Under the pieces are notes generated by a model. It was given only the letters and a program-made list of their open reading frames with translations. It searched no databases and was not told the origin of the DNA. 64,000 nucleotides of DNA, from assembly GCF_900113575.1 (NCBI RefSeq), contig NZ_FOPV01000003.1, forward strand, positions 153,742-217,741, written 5' to 3'. The translations under genes and the position numbers were made by a program. This DNA comes from Nitrosospira sp. Nsp14. GTDB lineage: Bacteria; Pseudomonadota; Gammaproteobacteria; Burkholderiales; Nitrosomonadaceae. Shown in pieces: positions 26,452 through 34,800 of the stretch; within the stretch, counting starts at the first letter, position 1; the number at the start of each line of letters is the position of its first letter.

Positions 26452-26592
26452 ATGATTCAGCCAAATGTTACATGGGAAACGCCAGAGGAAGAGCAGGAAG
26501 AGGAGGACGAGGACCTGGAGGAGGAGAGGAAAATAACGGAGGAGAAAGAAGAGAAAGAAGAGGAAGAAGATGAGGACGACGAGGAGGTATAG
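26452..26592 (+). CDS. very acidic small protein
   Basis: About 46 residues from the ATG at 26452; after MIQPNVTWETP nearly every residue is Glu or Asp with a few Lys and Arg, ending EDDEEV. The codon runs are almost pure GAG/GAA/GAC. The start is uncertain: the same frame continues upstream to 26338, overlapping the THUMP gene. The antisense frame would be a serine run, which I take as the shadow. A strong hairpin follows. Function unknown; charge suggests a nucleic-acid mimic or simply a low-complexity tail, which I cannot decide. Confidence 0.4.
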   Translation: MIQPNVTWETPEEEQEEEDEDLEEERKITEEKEEKEEEEDEDDEEV

Positions 26593-26620
26593 CGCCGCTG
26601 GACGAACGCGTCGCGGTAGT

Positions 26621-26653
26621 GAGTGCGACGGCAGCCAAGCTGCCGTCGCACTC
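26621..26653. terminator. perfect 15-bp hairpin between convergent genes
   Basis: GAGTGCGACGGCAGC (26621-26635), loop CAA, exact complement at 26639-26653. It separates the acidic-protein gene (plus) from the PhoX-like gene (minus). There is no long T-run on either side, so it may act as a bidirectional RNA end-stabilising hairpin rather than a strict rho-independent terminator. Confidence 0.6.
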
Positions 26654-26672
26654 GATTTCCCCGTGACAGGAA

Positions 26673-28070
26673 TTATTTCGCTGACATCTTCCTGCGGCGT
26701 GCTACCGCTCCGAGCAAGCCAAGACCTGCCAGCAGCATGGCATAGGTTTCGGGTTCCGGCACGGCGGAGATCATGATGGTGCTATCCGCCAGGCTATCGG
26801 GGTGCTGAATATTTACGTAAGCGACATTGGGATTGAACTTGTCGAAATAAAGGCCCGTGGGTTCCGCGCCTATGGTGGACATGGATGCCCAGCGCCCCAA
26901 AGACTCGGCCACGCCGTCGTTGTTAGTGTCCCGGGCAAACCAGATGTCGGCCATTCCACCAGGCTGGTCCTCGACAATGTAAATATTACCGGCCGCGTCG
27001 ATCGCCAGGTTATCCGGGCTCGTCAGCGTCGTACCGACTGCCGCGCCGGTAGCCTCGTCTATCGTAGCGCCGCTCGCGGACAGGCTCATCTGATTTGAAC
27101 CAAGGTTAAACGAATAAATTTCGTTCGTCGTGGTGGTTGTGAAGAATATCATTTGATCGCCGTTGGCCAGCGTTTTAATTTCCATATCCTCGGGCCGCTG
27201 GTAGTCGGTTCCATGCACGGCGTTCGCCGTCAACCGGCCGTCGATGCTTCCGTCCGCGTTGAGCACGGATACGCCGGCAAGAGCGCCGCCAGTGGCATTG
27301 GTAATAGGCGCCCAGGTGATCGCGCCAACCGCATTGGCATTGCTGCCGCCGTTGACCAGCATGGCAAAGGTCTGCCCGGCCGCGAAGTAGTCGTCACCGT
27401 TCGTCGCATTGGGATTGGCGGAAACATATTTGTAGATGCTGCCGCCATTCAGCTCATCGATGAAGTAGAGGCTGTTGTCCTTGTCGAAAGCCAAGCCCTC
27501 ATGCGATACGTGCGGCACGATGGACCGGCTTATAAAATGGGCATCGCTCGTGCCGGTGGCCGTCACGGGGTTGGTCAATTCGAACAGGCGGCCCTTGGTG
27601 CTGCCCGTGCCCCATGATTCTTCCGCAGTCAGGTAACCGCCCCAAGGCGCCCAACGTGAGGCGTCCCCGGAGACAAAGCCTTGCGTTCCGGGCGCAACGA
27701 TGGTCCTGGTGGTTCCCGTCATCAAATCGATGCGCTGCACACCAGCCGTCGAGGTTTCGAAGGGGCTGAAGAGGTAACGGCCGGCGTTGGGGCCGGTCTC
27801 ATTGGCGGTGATCATATCCCAGCTACCGCTGTTGGCTTCGCCAAGACCGAGCTGAGTGGTGCGGTCGGCGATCCGAGCCTGCGAGAAACCGGGCGAGGAT
27901 AACTGGAACGGGGCAGACTCAGGCAATGACCCCGCCGGTACGCTGCTGGCCAGCGGCGTGAAATTGTCGAAACTTGTGGGCGCGGCCGTGGCTTGCGTGA
28001 CTTGCGCGGCCCCGCCCATGACCAGGAGTGCCCCTGAAACAAGAATGCTCATTTTTTTCCGATGAAACAT
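26673..28070 (-). CDS. DUF839/PhoX-like secreted beta-propeller protein with PEP-CTERM anchor
   Basis: 465 residues. A Sec signal peptide covers residues 1-30. The body resembles the DUF839/PhoX family: WAPWGGYLTAEESWG, HVSHEGLAFDKDNSLYFIDE and LTSPDNLAIDAAGNIYIVED are typical strands, with Glu/Asp residues that bind Ca2+ and Fe3+ in PhoX phosphatases. The C-terminus is a PEP-CTERM signal: VPEPETYAMLLAG, a hydrophobic helix and RRRK, recognised by the EpsH/XrtB-type exosortase. PEP-CTERM proteins are linked to exopolysaccharide export. Whether it is a phosphatase is not certain. The SD GGGGAG is good. Confidence 0.82.
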   Translation of the reverse strand: MFHRKKMSILVSGALLVMGGAAQVTQATAAPTSFDNFTPLASSVPAGSLPESAPFQLSSPGFSQARIADRTTQLGLGEANSGSWDMITANETGPNAGRYLFSPFETSTAGVQRIDLMTGTTRTIVAPGTQGFVSGDASRWAPWGGYLTAEESWGTGSTKGRLFELTNPVTATGTSDAHFISRSIVPHVSHEGLAFDKDNSLYFIDELNGGSIYKYVSANPNATNGDDYFAAGQTFAMLVNGGSNANAVGAITWAPITNATGGALAGVSVLNADGSIDGRLTANAVHGTDYQRPEDMEIKTLANGDQMIFFTTTTTNEIYSFNLGSNQMSLSASGATIDEATGAAVGTTLTSPDNLAIDAAGNIYIVEDQPGGMADIWFARDTNNDGVAESLGRWASMSTIGAEPTGLYFDKFNPNVAYVNIQHPDSLADSTIMISAVPEPETYAMLLAGLGLLGAVARRRKMSAK

Positions 28071-28644
28071 GATAACTCCCCAATTGAGTTAAGAAATAGT
28101 CCTAGTTATGTACCGGCAGCCCCTGCTTCTGGCTGTTTACGCACGTACCGAATGCGGCTGCGCATATCCGGGGTTCCGAACTCCGTCTCAAGATAGACGG
28201 GCGGCCTTATCCTTGCGGCTTGCGGGTACGGGAAAAAATATAACTCGTGGATATGACGAACAAGGCCTCGCCCGAAAGCTCTGCCATAGGCCATTTGGGG
28301 GTTGGGAGACTGTCGCTGATTGCGAACGGCAACACGGTCGCGTATGCGCACAGGTGTGCTATGGTGTATTTGAGATTCGACATGATTTCGCACTATGCGG
28401 AGGGACGTTGCCGTTGAGGTTGCGGTTGACGTCGAACAGGCAGTCTTCAGCGGATTCAGCATGTCACTTGATTGTAGTTGCTTGCGGGGATTGTTCAAAT
28501 TCGAGGAGGAGCATTCATTGCATTGAGATGGCCTGCCCCGCGCACGCTTCCCACATTCACAGGCGCATGTCTATCCAACACCAACGTTTTCTCTTTCTGG
28601 TGTGGCATGCGATATGAGAGTGAAGATTCCTGGAAGGGCAAATC
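28071..28644. other. 574-base stretch without a supported gene
   Basis: Overlapping open frames exist on both strands (28106-28498 minus, 130 codons; 28108-28617 plus, 169 codons), but neither has an SD or a recognisable domain. The minus frame looks slightly more protein-like and could be a small unknown gene. Confidence 0.35.
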
Positions 28645-29700
28645 ATGAACACGGCCGAGTTGCTCACGCAACGCCTGGAGCTCGTCTACCGGTGGTACGA
28701 GGGCATGGTCAACCCCGATACGGGGATGTTTGAGTATCTCTACCTCCCCCAGGCCGACGACTTCGTCCGTGAGCGATCTCCCATTCGCGACATCGCCTCA
28801 GTATGGGATGTGGAAATGCTCAGCGGTGTGCTGAACAGGGGTGAACTTCAACCACTGGTCGAGAAGTCGCTGCGGCACTATGAGGATTACCTGGTGGAAC
28901 GCGGCGACTTCATGATCCTCGATCCCAGCCGCCTGGAGGAACCTTCCTCCATCGCCCACAGCGCCTTCATGATCCTGGCCCTGCTGCACGCCCCGCCGCC
29001 CCGCAGGAAGAGACAAATCGCGGCCCTCGCCGACGGCATACTTCGGCAGCAAAGACCAAACGGCTCGTACAGGGTGTACTTTCACGACCTGCCGGACCAT
29101 GGAGAGGAACTGTACGCGGGCGAGGCCCTGCTCGCCCTTCTGGAAACCTACCGGGAGCTACAGGATGCGCGTTACCTCCAAAGCGCGGAACGCGGCTTCT
29201 CCTATTACGATACGCAGTACTTCCGGCGCGGCCGCGTAGCGGAGGACATGCTTGTCTTCTTCGCCAACTGGCAGTCCCAGGCCTGCCGCCCACTATTCGA
29301 ATGCACTCAGAACGACGGGATCAAGCAGGACGTCGCGGACTACGTCTGCCGCATGCACGACCAGATAATCAAGCGGGGTTTCTACGAGAACATCGAACGG
29401 CAACCCGCGGAGCACGTATCAGTGGAGGTAGCCTGCGCCCTGGAGGGTCTCAACGACGCCTATGCGTTTACGCACGCCTGGGACGATAAGCGCGCCGAAC
29501 GCTATCAGCAGTGCATCTGCACCGGCTTGGCGTACTTGCTCAGGCTGCAATGCACTTATGACGGAACGGAACGGGAACGCGGCGGTTTCGGCCTGACCTT
29601 GGAAAATCGAACGCAGCGGATCGACATCACTGGCCACGCCGCCAATGCCTTCATGAAGATCGTAGAGAATGGCATCGATTGCACGTTGCCAGCGCCCTAA
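28645..29700 (+). CDS. alpha/alpha-toroid protein, unknown activity
   Basis: 351 residues with regularly spaced helical pairs such as YAGEALLALLETYRE and SAERGFSYYDTQYFRRG, as in six-hairpin glycosidases and terpene-cyclase-like toroids. No signal peptide. Cysteines and acidic residues line several loops (DQIIKRGFYENIERQP). I cannot name the substrate: a glycoside hydrolase/lyase-like or a prenyl-binding protein are both possible. The SD GGAAGGG is excellent. Single gene. Confidence 0.6.
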   Translation: MNTAELLTQRLELVYRWYEGMVNPDTGMFEYLYLPQADDFVRERSPIRDIASVWDVEMLSGVLNRGELQPLVEKSLRHYEDYLVERGDFMILDPSRLEEPSSIAHSAFMILALLHAPPPRRKRQIAALADGILRQQRPNGSYRVYFHDLPDHGEELYAGEALLALLETYRELQDARYLQSAERGFSYYDTQYFRRGRVAEDMLVFFANWQSQACRPLFECTQNDGIKQDVADYVCRMHDQIIKRGFYENIERQPAEHVSVEVACALEGLNDAYAFTHAWDDKRAERYQQCICTGLAYLLRLQCTYDGTERERGGFGLTLENRTQRIDITGHAANAFMKIVENGIDCTLPAP

Positions 29701-29871
29701 ACATTCATAAGCGCGTCAATAATTCTTGTATTTCGCGCGAGGACTTTATTGTTCGGCCGTTCCAGGCATCCAGTGCTACCATCCCAAAATTCGCGCTCTC
29801 TACAACCCTCCCAAATTCCCCTTTTAAACAAACTCCCTCGGTGACTTTCCTGCACCCTCAGATTTTCAACC

Positions 29872-30858
29872 ATGACAGCACAACCAAACATGACTAAGGC
29901 GGAAACCTCGCCCATCCGTCTGGTGATTCACGGTGGCGCCGGAACTCTCACGCGTGCCCGGCTGAAAAAGGAGCGCGAGCAGGCTTATACGCAGGTACTT
30001 GAGCAATCGCTGACGGCTGGACATGCAGTGCTCGCAGCAGGCGGCAGCAGCATCGATGCCGTGATAGCCGCGATCGTGGTGATGGAAGACTCGCCGTTGT
30101 TCAACGCGGGCAAGGGCGCGGTGTTCAGCAATGCCGGCCGTATCGAACTTGATGCATCCATCATGGATGGTTCCACGCTCATGGTAGGTTCCGTGGCCGG
30201 AGTCACGACAATACGCAACCCCATCCGCGCCGCGCGCGCGGTGATGACGCAAAGCGAACATGTGATGCTGATAGGCCAGGGTGCCGATGCCTTTGCCGCC
30301 GAACAGGGTCTGGAGATCGTGGATCCTTCCTATTTTTATACCCAATTCCGCTGGGATCAGTTGCAAAAAGCCATCGCCCAGGAACGCCTGCTGCGCGACC
30401 ACGACGCGCTTTCCGACAAGCCCGACGCGGCCGAAAAGATGGATCAAAAACACGGAACGGTGGGCGCCGTGGCGCTGGATAGGCACGGCAATCTCGCCGC
30501 CGGCACCTCGACCGGGGGGATAACGAACAAGCGCTTCGGGCGTGTGGGAGACTCGCCCATCATCGGCGCCGGAACCTATGCCGACAATCGTTCGGTTGCG
30601 GTATCCGCCACCGGCAGCGGAGAAATGTTCATTCGTACCTGTGCCGCCTTCAACACGGCGGCACAGGTAAGGTTGCTGCACAGCTCACTTATCGAGGCGG
30701 CGGATAATACACTGAAGGACGTTGCCGCCATTGCGGGAGATGGCGGCTTGATCGTCCTGGATGCAAAAGGCAACTATGCAATGCGTTTCAATACCAGAGG
30801 GATGTTCCGCGGCATTGTTGGCAACGATGGCATTGTGCGGGTGGAGATTTTCGAATGA
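29872..30858 (+). CDS. iaaA: isoaspartyl peptidase / L-asparaginase (Ntn hydrolase)
   Basis: 328 residues of the plant-type asparaginase family: VIHGGAGTL near the start, SPLFNAGKGAVF, ELDASIMDG, and the autoproteolytic site KHGTVGAVALD with nucleophile Thr196 (start at 29872). GDSPIIGAGTYA and TGSGEMFIR complete the substrate site. The precursor cleaves itself before Thr196 into alpha and beta subunits, then hydrolyses isoaspartyl dipeptides and asparagine. Start could also be the ATG at 29890. No signal peptide, so cytoplasmic. Single gene. Confidence 0.92.
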   Translation: MTAQPNMTKAETSPIRLVIHGGAGTLTRARLKKEREQAYTQVLEQSLTAGHAVLAAGGSSIDAVIAAIVVMEDSPLFNAGKGAVFSNAGRIELDASIMDGSTLMVGSVAGVTTIRNPIRAARAVMTQSEHVMLIGQGADAFAAEQGLEIVDPSYFYTQFRWDQLQKAIAQERLLRDHDALSDKPDAAEKMDQKHGTVGAVALDRHGNLAAGTSTGGITNKRFGRVGDSPIIGAGTYADNRSVAVSATGSGEMFIRTCAAFNTAAQVRLLHSSLIEAADNTLKDVAAIAGDGGLIVLDAKGNYAMRFNTRGMFRGIVGNDGIVRVEIFE

Positions 30859-30964
30859 GCTACAACTCGGGATGAATAAGCAGAGTTTAGGCTGGAATTC
30901 CTCAAAAATAGCGAAGCACCTTCTACAGCTTTTGTATAGTAAAGCCACAAACTGAAGATAGATT

Positions 30965-32311
30965 TTATCGCCACTTTATTCGGACTGGAATGCCACCTTT
31001 GGGTCGCAGGGTTACCGCCATTTCAACCTCGGCTTCATCCTTGTTGAGCAACTGTAAATCACAGTGCTGAACTATCATGCTTAGCAAAAACTGGGCTTCC
31101 ATTAATGCAAAATGACTCGCGATACAGCTTCGCTCCCCTATCCCGAAAGGCATAAACGAAAACCTCCGATTCTGGGGTATTAAAAACCGTTCCGGGTCAA
31201 ACTGCTCGGGTTGCGGCCAAAAATCGGCGTGATGATGAAGATTGAAGATACTGAATATCGCGGGTCTGCCGGCCTTTAAAAAATAGCCATCAACCTCGGT
31301 ATCTTTATTAACTTTACGCAGCAGGATGCCAGCAGGTGGACGGAGGCGCATCGACTCATTGAGTATGGCTCTCGTATAAACAAGCTGCTGCAAATCTTCG
31401 GCGCGCGGTATTTTTCCTTGCAGCAAGCTATCCAGTTCCTCATGCAGTGTAGCGAGTACATCGGGATGCCGCGCCAATAAATATAAGGTCCAGCTCAATA
31501 AATTTGCGGTGGTTTCATGCCCTGCGCTGAAAATGGTGATAACTTCATCACGGATCTGCCTATCAGTCATCCTTTCACCACTGCTGTCATCGCGTGCTTT
31601 TAACAGCACATCCAATAAGTCATTTTGTGCCGATGACGTCTTGCGACGTTGTTCGATGATTCCGTAAATGACGTCATCAATTATTCCCAACGCCTGTCTG
31701 AATTTTTGATTGGCCGGGGTGGGTACATACAACGGGAGAGTCAACGGACTCACGATGGTTTTAGCGGCATACCTCAGTAAAGTTTCCAAAGATGGAGCGA
31801 TACGTTCTATTTTGTCGAGCACGCTGGTGCTGAACATGGTCTGGGTGATGACTTCTAATGTAAGCTTCGTCATTTCATTAGACAGATTAACCTGTGCGCC
31901 ATCACCGAGTTGTCGCCATCGATCCAACATATTATTGCCAGCGGTGACCATTTGCGGCAGCAGCGTGGTTATGTTGCTTCTCTGAAAAACCCCCTGCATT
32001 AACCGCCGTTGTCTTTGCCATAAATCTCCCTGACTTGTTACTAATCCCTGACCTAAAATCAACGCCAGACCTGTCGGTTTTTCAGGGTTGTAGATTTTTA
32101 CAAAAACATCGCTTTGCTTGATCAAGGCTTGTTCAATCAGTTTTGGGTGACTGAATAGATAAAATTGGCGGGTAGCCAGTCTGAAGCTGACCAAGTCACC
32201 ATAATCTCGCTGCCAGTCACAAAGCGCTTGAAACGGATTCGCAATCATCTGACTTAAATTGCCCAGCAGAAAATCGCCTTTGACCTGTGGAACTGTTTTG
32301 TTATGCGGCAT
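30965..32311 (-). CDS. cytochrome P450
   Basis: 448 residues from the ATG at 32311. Marks: I-helix AGHETTANLLSW, K-helix ESMRLRPP (ExxR), and heme loop FMPFGIGERSCIASHF with Cys396 as the thiolate ligand. Soluble type, no N-terminal membrane anchor. Substrate unknown; long-chain fatty acids or terpenes are typical for this length and heme-loop style. Its DNA is visibly more AT-rich than its neighbours, which suggests transfer. No ferredoxin or reductase gene is adjacent. Its start overlaps by 11 bases the end of an upstream frame that looks truncated. Confidence 0.93.
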   Translation of the reverse strand: MPHNKTVPQVKGDFLLGNLSQMIANPFQALCDWQRDYGDLVSFRLATRQFYLFSHPKLIEQALIKQSDVFVKIYNPEKPTGLALILGQGLVTSQGDLWQRQRRLMQGVFQRSNITTLLPQMVTAGNNMLDRWRQLGDGAQVNLSNEMTKLTLEVITQTMFSTSVLDKIERIAPSLETLLRYAAKTIVSPLTLPLYVPTPANQKFRQALGIIDDVIYGIIEQRRKTSSAQNDLLDVLLKARDDSSGERMTDRQIRDEVITIFSAGHETTANLLSWTLYLLARHPDVLATLHEELDSLLQGKIPRAEDLQQLVYTRAILNESMRLRPPAGILLRKVNKDTEVDGYFLKAGRPAIFSIFNLHHHADFWPQPEQFDPERFLIPQNRRFSFMPFGIGERSCIASHFALMEAQFLLSMIVQHCDLQLLNKDEAEVEMAVTLRPKGGIPVRIKWR

Positions 32312-32580
32312 CGCGAATATAGTTAGAAGTTTCAGTGACAGTTCCATTAGCATTCAATTCAGCGTATGCATCAATCAAACGCAATAAGCCAAGCAAAAGC
32401 AAACTCACTGTCGGTTCTTGTCCAGTTCTCGCTATTCTGTTGCCCTCCAGCGGCAAATCAGTATAGCCGACATTGAAAGGCATCAAGCCTCGGCAGTGCT
32501 TGGATACCAAACGATGCAAAGGCGCCAGTGGAAGCGTGTTTTTGAACCGTGATAATGTTGAAGGAGAGAATGGAGCTTGA
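32301..32580 (-). pseudogene. possible 3' remnant of a gene coupled to the P450
   Basis: A minus-strand frame ends with TAA inside the first codons of the P450 gene (the ATG at 32311 overlaps by 11 bases), an arrangement typical of real operon partners. Its last 60 residues are protein-like (NVGYTDLPLEGNRIARTG, then VSLLLLGLLRLIDAYAELN). Further 5' the frame loses character and runs into the repeat copy at 32592. I interpret it as a gene whose 5' end was removed, possibly when the repeat was inserted. I do not recognise the family. Confidence 0.35.
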
Positions 32581-32591
32581 CACCAATTCTC

Positions 32592-32718
32592 CTCACGCTC
32601 GCCCACACCAGACTCGCGCGTCAAACGAGCGGAGCTCGATTAGTCAAACCTCGCGACGGTTCTCATCCCAGTTCCCTCAAATTAAAAAGCCACCCGCTGG
32701 GGTGGCTTTTTAATTGTG
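32592..32718 (-). repeat. tmRNA-tail-like repeat, partial copy 1
   Basis: Matches the right two thirds of the repeat at 62192-62407: the stretch CTCGCGCGTC, a CGAGC/GCTCG hairpin, TTCTCATCCCA and the final terminator. It is more diverged than the 51- and 62-kb copies and lacks the left GGTGGAGGCGG end. Confidence 0.65.
32680..32715. terminator. bidirectional terminator within repeat copy 1
   Basis: AAAAAGCCACCC-GCTG-GGGTGGCTTTTT: a 12-bp stem with A/T runs on both sides, symmetric enough to work on both strands. The same hairpin ends each repeat copy in this window that is complete on that side. Confidence 0.8.
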
Positions 32719-32858
32719 GGGCAGCGTGTGTGTATTGAACAGCTATGATCGTAGGGGGATATTCCTCACGCTATTCCCCACCCAACCAGAGCATGGCCTA
32801 TTTATTTTGGAACGGATCAAAACATAAATACCCGTCGGATTATCCAAGGTTCGTAAAA

Positions 32859-33326
32859 TCAAGGTGCACTCGCTGTTGCATAATTGTTTATCTTCTCGAT
32901 ATCACCAACCCTGCCGTATATAAAGGCCGCACAGGTCTGCGGATAGTGTGCTGCAACGGCCGATTTGGTGGTCGTAATTGTAACCGTGCGCCTTACATCC
33001 TGACCTTGAGGAAGCTGACCGAGGTGGCACGTGGCATACCCGTGGTCTTCCTCTCTAGGACCGCTTCGCTTACAACTTCCCGGCCCTTGTAGTACCGTCA
33101 TATCTATGATTTTTACTTCCAGAGGTAGCAGTACGATGACGTGGGTGTCAAAGGAGTCGTCATCGTTTCGATTATTGATTTCCGTAGTGCAGACGAAGCG
33201 GTCATCCGCAACCTCCGCGCGCACGAAAACAATATTCACGTCTGCGGAGTGTACCTGCGCGTAGGCGACCGTGTAGCCTGAGCACGCAAGACCGAGTAAC
33301 GAGAGTGATACGAGCCTTTTAATCAT
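32859..33326 (-). CDS. exported protein with DUF11-like beta domain
   Basis: 155 residues. Residues 1-23 are a Sec signal peptide (SLSLLGLACSGYTVAYA). The rest is predicted beta-rich, with VRAEVADDRFVCTTEINNRN, THVIVLLPLEVKIIDM and a late hydrophobic strand; four cysteines could form two disulfides. The pattern resembles DUF11/CARDB-type domains of secreted proteins, weakly. SD AAGGGGAAATC is very good. Unknown function, periplasmic or secreted. Confidence 0.62.
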   Translation of the reverse strand: MIKRLVSLSLLGLACSGYTVAYAQVHSADVNIVFVRAEVADDRFVCTTEINNRNDDDSFDTHVIVLLPLEVKIIDMTVLQGPGSCKRSGPREEDHGYATCHLGQLPQGQDVRRTVTITTTKSAVAAHYPQTCAAFIYGRVGDIEKINNYATASAP

Positions 33327-33809
33327 GATTTCCCCTTAATGTGCAAAATTACAGAACGAAAATCGGGTAATCGCATACTTAATTAACTCACAGCACAGGT
33401 CGGGGCGAATCAATTTGAAGGCGCGGGAATTGTGCCGATGTGGCCAAAAAGATTTTCAAGAAGTATCACTGCTAAGCAGCAAGATTTCTTCTTATCCTTT
33501 AGGCACACGATAACTGCGCTTAACACAATTTTCTGTGATAAAACTCACTCCAGACAGGGATTTCCCTTATGTTTATTGCCATGGACCTAGTCCGTAAAGC
33601 TAAGCTAGCCAGCAATGTCGGTTTTCGAACACGAGCAGCTGTAATCCCAGGGGAATAAAAGTAACGCGTAGCAGAGAACCAGTAACAGGAAGTTACTGTA
33701 AGGCGGCAGCTAAACCGAGAGCAGTTTTTTGAAGTTCCTTCTTGAATCGGGGTGGCAAACTCGCGGGTATTATTGGTGGGGTTACCTCGGAGAGCTGAAA
33801 GGATAGGTA
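33327..33809. other. 483-base intergenic stretch
   Basis: Lies between divergent genes (exported protein on the minus strand, PagL-like on the plus). Comparatively AT-rich; probably holds promoters for both. No gene or strong hairpin seen. Confidence 0.4.
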
Positions 33810-34364
33810 ATGTACGCACATATTCGGCAGATGCTGGTTTTATGCGTCGGCTGCGTTATTTCGTCTGCCGGCTACGCAGATGAGCGGCGAACACCCTCAT
33901 GGCTGCATGAAGTTAAGCTCGGCGTGCTGCACCACGATACCAGTAGTTTGTGGAGCGGCTTCCGCCGTGAAAGCGGGGTGGATGTTAATCTCGAAGCAAT
34001 TTTTTCGCCCCAGCTCAAAATTCTCGGAGGAGCCATTCGTCCCGCCTTTGGCGGTTCGGTGAATACGGCCGGCGATACCTCCAAGCTCTACGCCGGTATT
34101 CGTTGGCAATATGAACACATCAGCGGGATATTCTTCGGTGTGGGACTGGGCGGTGCAGTTCATAACGGCGATCTCCATTTACAGCACAATGACATGAAGG
34201 CCCTCGGGTCACGGATTCTGTTTCACATACCGATTGAAGCTGGATATCGTTTCGACGGCAAAAATGCGTTATCGGCATACTTCGATCATATCTCCAATGC
34301 CAACCTTGCTGACCCCAACGAGGGCATGGATACTCTAGGGATGCGGTATGGCTACCGTTTCTAA
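33810..34364 (+). CDS. pagL: PagL-type lipid A 3-O-deacylase
   Basis: 184 residues. Signal peptide at 1-23. The mature protein has amphipathic beta-strands ending in the aromatic MRYGYRF, as expected for an eight-stranded outer-membrane barrel. The catalytic His-Ser pair of PagL is seen in YFDHISNANLADPN, and the conserved FGVGLGGAVHNGD lies before it. PagL removes the 3-O-linked acyl chain of lipid A at the outer membrane, modulating envelope properties. SD GAAAGGATAGG is good. Single gene. Confidence 0.83.
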   Translation: MYAHIRQMLVLCVGCVISSAGYADERRTPSWLHEVKLGVLHHDTSSLWSGFRRESGVDVNLEAIFSPQLKILGGAIRPAFGGSVNTAGDTSKLYAGIRWQYEHISGIFFGVGLGGAVHNGDLHLQHNDMKALGSRILFHIPIEAGYRFDGKNALSAYFDHISNANLADPNEGMDTLGMRYGYRF

Positions 34365-34800
34365 AGCGCCGCCTTTACTTTAGTTCGCGCTTCCCGAAAT
34401 CATTCCCCTCCCCCTCGCGGGACAAGTGGCGGAAATAGCGCCGGCTCAGTGCTTTTTCTACCCGCGCATTAATCACCGTTTTCTCTTTGCAGCGGCCTCT
34501 TTCGGGTGCGATACCCCCAGGTAATGCCGTCAGATCTAAGTTTCCCAGCCAACGTTAAAGCATAAGCAAGGCCTAGCCGGTCTCATGTTGTATTGAGGAT
34601 GGGTATAGCCACCAATCCCATCAGAGCTGCGAGCATCCATTGCACCATTCCTAATGGGCACGGACTCAATTCTTGCATCTCCCGGATTTTCCAAAATCTT
34701 TGGCATAACTGGAACTCTGCCTTTGACTTTTAGATTCCATCACCTAATCTGAGTAATGGAACTCTTCAGTACTTTAAACTCCATCTTGCCGGAGCATACA
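34365..34800. other. 436-base intergenic stretch
   Basis: No gene, repeat or strong hairpin seen between the PagL gene and the three-repeat secreted protein. It likely carries the promoter of the latter. Confidence 0.4.
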
